NCBI GenBank assembly: GCA_964429195.1
Contig: CAYSBC010000067.1
Location: 1 to 9,329 of the forward strand
Length of the DNA: 9,329 bases
Source of the DNA: JBBAFM01 sp041655415
Lineage (GTDB): Bacteria > Bacillota > Clostridia > Peptostreptococcales > JAAYPU01
Reading direction: 5' to 3'
Numbering within the stretch: position 1 is the stretch's first letter; each line of letters opens with the position of its first letter. The notes beneath the pieces were generated by a model. That model made no database searches and was not told where the DNA came from. It saw only the letters and a list, made by a program, of their open reading frames with translations. Position numbers and translations under genes: made by a program. Positions 6,127 through 9,329 of this stretch are shown one piece after another.

Positions 6127-6219
6127 AAATGAGATTATCCCCCTGATAATTTCATTAATCTCTAATCCCAATACCCCTTTTGAACAAAGCAAGCATATGT
6201 TTGCTTTGTTTATTTTTTT
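6127..6219 (+). ncRNA. Candidate trans-acting small RNA with C-rich loop and linker
   Basis: The predicted transcript is about 93 nt. It opens with a 12-bp hairpin, arms AATGAGATTATC (6128-6139) and GATAATTTCATT (6145-6156) with one G-U pair, whose loop is CCCCT. A linker, unpaired in this fold (6157-6182), contains ATCCC and ATACCCCTTTT. A 12-bp terminator hairpin with seven T ends it. The longest ATG frame inside is five codons, so it is unlikely to be a coding gene. C-rich unpaired stretches are how Gram-positive regulators such as RsaE/RoxS and FsrA contact Shine-Dalgarno sequences. The linker ACCCCTTTT is complementary to AAAAGGGGT at the ribosome binding site of the neighbouring zinc-ribbon gene. 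I do not recognise a known RNA family, and expression is not shown by sequence alone. Confidence 0.5.
6183..6219 (+). terminator. Strong intrinsic terminator of the candidate small RNA
   Basis: AACAAAGCAA (6183-6192) pairs perfectly with TTGCTTTGTT (6201-6210). A further C-G and G-U pair close a four-base loop, and TA plus seven T (6213-6219) follow. There is no T-run on the minus strand, so the element acts on plus-strand transcripts. No plus-strand protein gene precedes it, which is the main evidence for a plus-strand RNA here. Confidence 0.8.
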
Positions 6220-6296
6220 GCTCTTTATCAAAAATTGCGAGGGAATACCCCTGTCTCTAAACTACCTCTAAGCTTTAGTGTAGCTGGTAGGAGTGT

Positions 6297-6653
6297 TCAA
6301 TTGAGATGTTGACCACAAATTGAGCAAAAGATGTTATCGTCTTCAAAAAATTCATTGCACTTATCACAGAATCGAATTCCTTTACAATCGCAATATAATT
6401 TCTTTTTTAGAATGAGTATTTCTTTTTTTAATTTATAAATTTTATTGCATCGATGACGAATAGGAGCCATCGAGCTTATTTCTGCACCTGAATCAAGGCA
6501 GCAACGACACACTAATTCTCCAATTTCCATATAGAGCTCTTCAATCTCTTCTTCCATTTTACTGATACAAATTCGTATATCTATATTTTTAAAAAAACTT
6601 GTAGTTTTTGATTTAATGCTTCCTATTTTACTGTTGCAATTGGTTTCAAACAT
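6297..6653 (-). CDS. Cys-rich zinc-ribbon protein of unknown function
   Basis: The 118-residue product has 12 cysteines. The C-terminus holds a zinc-ribbon-like motif, C96-x2-C99 and C110-x2-C113 followed by Gly (FCDKCNEFFEDD then FCSICGQ), with an extra CDC pair at 88-90. A second cluster, CRCC at 49-52 with C69, could bind another metal or be redox active. Two stretches look helical and coiled-coil-like: residues 33-47 (MEEEIEELYMEIGEL) and the Lys/Leu/Ile-rich 71-86. No signal peptide or membrane segment is seen, so it is probably cytoplasmic. The ATG at 6653-6651 has AAGGGG about nine bases upstream. It stands alone on its strand, divergent from the exonuclease gene. Zinc-ribbon proteins with a helical stalk are often scaffold or nucleic-acid-associated factors, but I cannot assign a function. 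Confidence 0.8.
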   Translation of the reverse strand: MFETNCNSKIGSIKSKTTSFFKNIDIRICISKMEEEIEELYMEIGELVCRCCLDSGAEISSMAPIRHRCNKIYKLKKEILILKKKLYCDCKGIRFCDKCNEFFEDDNIFCSICGQHLN

Positions 6654-6836
6654 TTTTTCAACCCCTTTTTTATATCTTATTATTATTCTAATCGAGAGTT
6701 TGAAAAATGTTCCTCTATAAATAGGACCTTGTCAATCTTTAACCCAGACACCATCATTTAATTTCAAATGGCACTTCACTTATTTCCCTTAAATTGATAT
6801 CCTATAGTTGTACATTCCCCTTGAGGAGGCCTGTTT

Positions 6837-7811
6837 ATGGATATTATAAAGAAGCATTATATAGAAACACTTTTCATTTCCAATATCTTTAATCACTATT
6901 TTGGCAATTTGAATTTAGGTTTTTTAGATATTGAAACAACAGGATTAAATTCATCCTTTAATAAAGTCTTTTTAATAGGTATCCTCACTGTTCATGAAAA
7001 TGAATTCATTGAGACACAATTTTTTGCTGATTCGAAAGAGGAAGAAAAAAGGATACTTAAGGAAGCCGCACTCTTCCTATCCGATATCGATTTACTCATC
7101 ACCTATAACGGTTCAACCTTTGATATTCCTTTCTTGAATAAAAGGTTTGATTACTATGGCATAGAATATCGAATCCCTCGACACATTTCCTTTGATTTGT
7201 ATCAAATAATAAGAAAATATGGCTATAATCTATTTCCGGATTATAAGTTGAAAACTATTGAAAATTATTTAGGCATAGAAAGAAAGGATACTCTTTCCGG
7301 AAAGGAGTGTATCCTCCTTTATCAAGAGTATCTTAAGAGCGCAAATCCTGCCTATAAAAAAAATATCCTCCTACATAATAGAGAGGATGTCTATAACCTA
7401 ACAAAGATATTACCTCTTTTAAATAAATATGACTTGCATAAAATCCTATTTGAAAATAACAGATACGTTGATAGGGGTATTGTCATAACGGAATCAAAAA
7501 TTTCTGGCGCATCCTTAAGAACCTTGGGTTATGCAAACCAACCTGAAAAAGACTACTATGATTTCCAAGCAGCCTATACCTTTAACTTTGATGTTAAAAC
7601 GAAAACATTTCATTTAACTCTTCCTTTGTATGAAGACAAAGGATTATACTACCTGGATCCCTCAGAATTCCCTATTTCCTATTCAATAAAAAATCCTCCC
7701 CCACTTCTTCACCAAAAATTCTTATGGCTAGGCAGGAAAGAGGAATTAAATTATCTCGAATTGAATGCATTTCTGGCAGAGCTGATTAAGCAGTGCCTAT
7801 CACCCTCTTAA
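6837..7811 (+). CDS. YprB-type RNase H-fold (DEDD) exonuclease-like protein
   Basis: The 324-residue protein carries an RNase H-like 3'-5' exonuclease domain in its first 200 residues. Motif Exo I is GFLDIETTGL with D31 and E33, Exo II is YNGSTFDIPFLNKRF with D96, and Exo III is HNREDVYNL with H180 and D184. All four acidic metal ligands and the general-base histidine are present, so it is probably active, but the substrate (DNA or RNA) is not known for this family. Residues 205-324 are not recognised and do not look like the TPR-like tail of the longer (about 410 residues) B. subtilis YprB. It is the only plus-strand protein gene in the window. The ATG at 6837 has GAGGAGG seven bases upstream. 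Its stop lies inside the 3' end of the convergent J-domain gene (12-bp overlap). No clear promoter or terminator of its own was found. Confidence 0.9.
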   Translation: MDIIKKHYIETLFISNIFNHYFGNLNLGFLDIETTGLNSSFNKVFLIGILTVHENEFIETQFFADSKEEEKRILKEAALFLSDIDLLITYNGSTFDIPFLNKRFDYYGIEYRIPRHISFDLYQIIRKYGYNLFPDYKLKTIENYLGIERKDTLSGKECILLYQEYLKSANPAYKKNILLHNREDVYNLTKILPLLNKYDLHKILFENNRYVDRGIVITESKISGASLRTLGYANQPEKDYYDFQAAYTFNFDVKTKTFHLTLPLYEDKGLYYLDPSEFPISYSIKNPPPLLHQKFLWLGRKEELNYLELNAFLAELIKQCLSPS

Positions 7812-8711
7812 TTTCTTGAGATAAGCGTAGGCCTCATTTGCTTCAATAATTTTATTGTTTGCATATTCTTTATAGGAGTCGGGTAAACCCTTGGATGCCA
7901 CCTTGTCAGGATGAAACTCCTTTTGTATTTTTCTGTAGGCTTTCTGAATCTCACTGAAGCTTGCATCTTCGGGAACCCCCAAAATATCGCAGTATCTTTT
8001 AACCTTATTATCCTCTCGTCCATAAAAACTTTCATAATTGAAGCTGCTGTAACTGTTATAGTTATTGCTATCATAGTATCCATAATAGCTATTACCTTGG
8101 GTAAAGGAATTCTTCAAACTGTTATATTCATAATCGGATATACTAAATTCAAAAAGTATATCCTTAATTTTCATTTCTTCTTCTTCGGTTATCGTTTGAT
8201 CCTGCATCCCTATCATGATAAATAAATACGCTATGGCGCTTATAACATCTCTTCTTCGTCCATAATAGAGATTGATAATACGAGTAAATTCTCGGTATTC
8301 ACCCGGGTGAGTTTTCCCATATTCAAATGCTAAACCATAATCGTTCATTTCCGATTGAGAAAGATTAAAATTCGTTGCTATAAACTCCTTGATGAAAAGT
8401 ATTTCCTTTTTTGAAACTGCTCCATCTGCCTTAGCGATAATCGCAGATAAAGCCATAATAGAAGCCACCACCGGATTTTTCCCTTTAAAGGCCTCATCAT
8501 CATTGAGATAACTGTTAAATCTTGGGTACTTATGGGGCATAATTAATACGATGATAAATAAATAAGGTGCAAAAAAGGTAATAACAGCCCAGAGAAAGAA
8601 GTTTCTACCTTTAAATGCTGCTATTACTCCTGCTATAAACGATAGAATTAATTTAAAAAATATGTAAAACAAATCAACTCCAAAACCTATTAAGCTATAA
8701 AAAAAATCCAA
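7800..8711 (-). CDS. DjlA-like membrane J-domain co-chaperone with TerB-like domain
   Basis: The 303-residue product has two hydrophobic N-terminal segments (about 5-33 and 37-58). A TerB-like helical domain follows (about 83-200) with the acidic repeat-like pieces AKADGAVSKKEILFIKEF and GMQDQTITEEEEMKIKDIL. Next is a Tyr/Asn/Ser-rich linker (about 205-232) and a C-terminal J domain (about 238-303) with the DnaK-activating HPD triad at 267-269. The order membrane anchor, TerB-like, J domain is that of E. coli DjlA, so it probably stimulates cytoplasmic DnaK at the membrane; the client is unknown. The start is TTG at 8711-8709, nine bases after AAGGAG, and the frame opens directly into the first membrane helix. 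Its leader carries a promoter and alternative hairpins. Its 3' end overlaps the convergent exonuclease gene. Confidence 0.88.
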   Translation of the reverse strand: MDFFYSLIGFGVDLFYIFFKLILSFIAGVIAAFKGRNFFLWAVITFFAPYLFIIVLIMPHKYPRFNSYLNDDEAFKGKNPVVASIMALSAIIAKADGAVSKKEILFIKEFIATNFNLSQSEMNDYGLAFEYGKTHPGEYREFTRIINLYYGRRRDVISAIAYLFIMIGMQDQTITEEEEMKIKDILFEFSISDYEYNSLKNSFTQGNSYYGYYDSNNYNSYSSFNYESFYGREDNKVKRYCDILGVPEDASFSEIQKAYRKIQKEFHPDKVASKGLPDSYKEYANNKIIEANEAYAYLKKLRG

Positions 8712-8728
8712 GGCTATCTCTCCTTAAC

Positions 8729-8755
8729 AAAAAAGCATATAAAAAACTATGCTTT
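8729..8755 (-). terminator. Intrinsic terminator in the J-domain gene leader
   Basis: On the minus strand AAAGCATA (8755-8748) pairs with TATGCTTT (8739-8732) around an 8-base loop, ending in a run of six T (8734-8729). It lies only 17 bases before the TTG start of the J-domain gene, so that gene's mRNA must read through it. It also serves as the likely end of the feo transcript. Confidence 0.6.
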
Positions 8756-8805
8756 GTAAATCTGCCCTGTCTATCCTTTAAAGATATTTTACGAAACATA
8801 GTTTT
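8743..8805 (-). promoter_or_regulatory. Candidate attenuator leader: long hairpin competing with the terminator
   Basis: The 18-base arms at 8743-8760 and 8788-8805 form a near-perfect stem (AAAACTATG/CATAGTTTT plus GTAAA/TTTAC, with one mismatch and one G-U between) around a loop of about 27 bases. The arm at 8743-8760 includes 8748-8755, which is half of the terminator stem, so the two structures cannot coexist. The long hairpin would act as an antiterminator. Predicted transcription starts at the base of this stem. I do not recognise a known riboswitch class in the loop, which reads GGATAGACAGGGCAGA on the minus strand. Confidence 0.4.
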
Positions 8806-8812
8806 ATTATCT

Positions 8813-8841
8813 ATTATATAATTTTTTCTATCTTATTGCAA
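8813..8841 (-). promoter_or_regulatory. Sigma-A promoter for the J-domain gene, inside the upstream gene
   Basis: On the minus strand TTGCAA (8841-8836) and a perfect TATAAT (8818-8813) are 17 bases apart. The start would fall near 8806, giving a leader of about 95 nt to the TTG at 8711. It overlaps the last codons of the FeoB-associated gene. Its strength suggests the J-domain gene is not simply a passenger of the feo operon. Confidence 0.6.
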
Positions 8842-8966
8842 AGAGATTTTTTACTGCAACCCCCACAACCGCTACATTTGTTGCTTTTTACGTCCTGAAT
8901 TGTTTTCCTTAGGGCAACGATAAGAACAAAGGCTACTATTCCCCCCACTAAAAGATTTACCAGCAT
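8814..8966 (-). CDS. FeoB-associated Cys-rich membrane protein
   Basis: This 50-residue protein has an N-terminal membrane helix (about residues 2-19, LVNLLVGGIVAFVLIVAL). A short basic-polar link follows, then a cysteine cluster CSGCGGC with a fourth Cys in KKSLCNKIEK, the layout of the FeoB-associated small protein family. Such proteins are usually encoded next to feoB and are thought to assist ferrous-iron import, perhaps by handling iron at the membrane; the mechanism is not established. Two ATG codons are possible: 8972-8970 (52 residues) and 8966-8964. AAAGG is three bases from the first and nine from the second, so the second is preferred. It follows feoA by about 38 bases and shares its Fur-regulated promoter. 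The real feoB is not here. Confidence 0.82.
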   Translation of the reverse strand: MLVNLLVGGIVAFVLIVALRKTIQDVKSNKCSGCGGCSKKSLCNKIEKII

Positions 8967-9004
8967 TTTCATCAACCTTTCTTTTTGTGTGACAGGTGTA
9001 TCAT

Positions 9005-9223
9005 CTAATTATCAATTAAATGAATAGTTTTGGCCATATTCTCATCCATTGCATATCTGCTATCTTTTATATTAATGATATAATTCGATGCTAATTTCGA
9101 TATGAGAGTGATTTTTTCTCCTTCAAAACATCCTAAGCTAAACAAGAAATTTTTCATTTTTTCAGGACTATTTATTGCTTCGATTTGATATGTGCTACCT
9201 ATTTTTGCTTTTGCTAGTACCAT
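9005..9223 (-). CDS. feoA: Ferrous iron transport protein A
   Basis: FeoA is a small cytoplasmic SH3-like protein that works with the FeoB ferrous-iron permease, probably by binding its cytosolic part. The 72-residue product shows the family pattern: an N-terminal LAKAKIGSTYQIEAI strand block, a helix with FLFSLGCFEGEKITLI (the 'LxxLGixxGxxI' motif, about 27-42), and a C-terminal beta segment SRYAMDENMAKTIHLI. Residue identities are weaker than average, but length and pattern fit. GTG at 9229 is in frame, yet ATG at 9223-9221 lies six bases after AAGGTGA and is the better start. It is the first gene of the iron operon, behind a strong promoter with a Fur box. The FeoB-associated gene follows. 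Confidence 0.87.
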   Translation of the reverse strand: MVLAKAKIGSTYQIEAINSPEKMKNFLFSLGCFEGEKITLISKLASNYIINIKDSRYAMDENMAKTIHLIDN

Positions 9224-9258
9224 AATCACTCACCTTCTCTCAAAATCTAGTTTGATAT

Positions 9259-9273
9259 TGATAACCATTATCA
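9259..9273. promoter_or_regulatory. Fur box upstream of feoA
   Basis: TGATAACCATTATCA matches the 7-1-7 Fur box TGATAATNATTATCA at all but one position, inside a longer inverted repeat ATTGATAA/TTATCAAT. It lies just downstream of the predicted feoA start (about 9278), where Fe-Fur would block transcription. This predicts induction of feoA and the FeoB-associated gene under iron limitation. Confidence 0.85.
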
Positions 9274-9284
9274 ATTTATAATTA

Positions 9285-9313
9285 ATTTTAGCATGAACCT
9301 TTTCATGTGTCAA
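9285..9313 (-). promoter_or_regulatory. Sigma-A promoter of the feo operon
   Basis: On the minus strand a perfect TTGACA (9313-9308) and TAAAAT (9290-9285, five of six) are 17 bases apart. Sixteen of the 17 spacer bases form a palindrome, CATGAA-N4-TTCATG (9292-9307), which may be a second operator. Transcription would start near 9278, leaving a leader of about 55 nt containing the Fur box. Confidence 0.75.
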
Positions 9314-9329
9314 GCGTTTTAATGAAATA

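Larger units (their letters stand above)
5926..6296. other. 371-bp gap between spoVS and the zinc-ribbon gene
   Basis: This stretch holds no standard-size gene. It contains, from low to high coordinates, the possible micro-ORF (5944-6012), an AT-rich segment (6030-6076), two inverted Spo0A-box-like sequences (6077-6107), a plus-strand promoter (6092-6120), a candidate small RNA (6127-6219) with its terminator, and about 75 bp (6220-6296) where I see nothing firm. In the last part the minus strand can form only a weak CTACC/GGTAG pairing, so the zinc-ribbon gene has no convincing terminator of its own. Confidence 0.7.

Noticed and set aside
6129..6146. Leader-peptide ORF in the candidate small RNA (ATG to TGA, five codons)
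   Set aside because: It is too short, has no ribosome binding site and lies within the first hairpin.
6654..6836. Promoters for the zinc-ribbon and exonuclease genes in their divergent gap
   Set aside because: Several weak -35/-10 pairs exist (for example TTGTCA-N17-CATCAT on the plus strand), but none is better than expected in AT-rich DNA.
7911..8225. Open frames of 104 codons (plus) and 91 codons (minus, 7808-8083) inside the J-domain gene
   Set aside because: The frame with the HPD motif and membrane segments is the real one; the others are shadows without motifs.
8743..8805. Known riboswitch class in the J-domain leader
   Set aside because: I compared the loop with TPP, SAM, purine, preQ1, c-di-GMP, fluoride and ZTP signatures from memory, and none matched.
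1..9329. tRNA or rRNA genes, CRISPR arrays, insertion sequences, prophage or att sites
   Set aside because: No cloverleaf, regular repeat-spacer pattern, transposase or integrase was seen on either strand.

Overview
The window looks like chromosome of a low-GC, endospore-forming Firmicute of the class Clostridia. The evidence is AT-rich DNA, strong AAGGAGG-type ribosome binding sites, spoIIM and spoVS, a ferrous-iron (feo) locus, and a REP-like GGTGTCTGTCACC palindrome of a kind I recall from such genomes. Nearly all genes lie on the minus strand, so the text follows transcription from high to low coordinates. The species cannot be fixed from sequence alone.

Right end (about 7800-9329): a Fur-box-controlled promoter drives feoA and a 50-residue FeoB-associated Cys-rich membrane protein. 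No feoB sits between or beside them. A near-perfect promoter inside the end of the small gene would start a leader of about 95 nt that can fold into two mutually exclusive hairpins, one a terminator. Below it lies a DjlA-like membrane protein with TerB-like and J domains. Its 3' end overlaps by 12 bp that of the only plus-strand protein gene, a YprB-type RNase H-fold exonuclease (6837-7811).

Middle (about 5580-6836): a Cys-rich zinc-ribbon orphan (6297-6653), then a 371-bp gap with no standard-size gene, then spoVS. The gap carries what looks like a complete plus-strand small-RNA gene: extended -10 promoter, 12-bp hairpin with a C-rich loop, C-rich linker and a strong intrinsic terminator (about 6127-6219). 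Two inverted Spo0A-box-like sequences overlap its promoter. A possible 22-codon hydrophobic ORF sits just upstream of spoVS.

Left half (592-5571): a compact metabolic unit purB-proA-proB-proC-nudF. It begins at a sigma-A-like promoter after the spoVS terminator and ends in an intrinsic terminator at 571-606. It holds the whole glutamate-to-proline pathway (ProB kinase, ProA reductase, ProC reductase) with adenylosuccinate lyase at the head and an ADP-ribose pyrophosphatase-type Nudix hydrolase at the tail. The Nudix gene appears to use a non-canonical ATT start, and purB starts at TTG behind a REP-like hairpin. The window ends inside spoIIM, which has its own ribosome binding site and probably its own promoter.

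The strongest candidates for undescribed biology are the small RNA between spoVS and the zinc-ribbon gene, the attenuator-like leader of the J-domain gene, and the ATT start of nudF.
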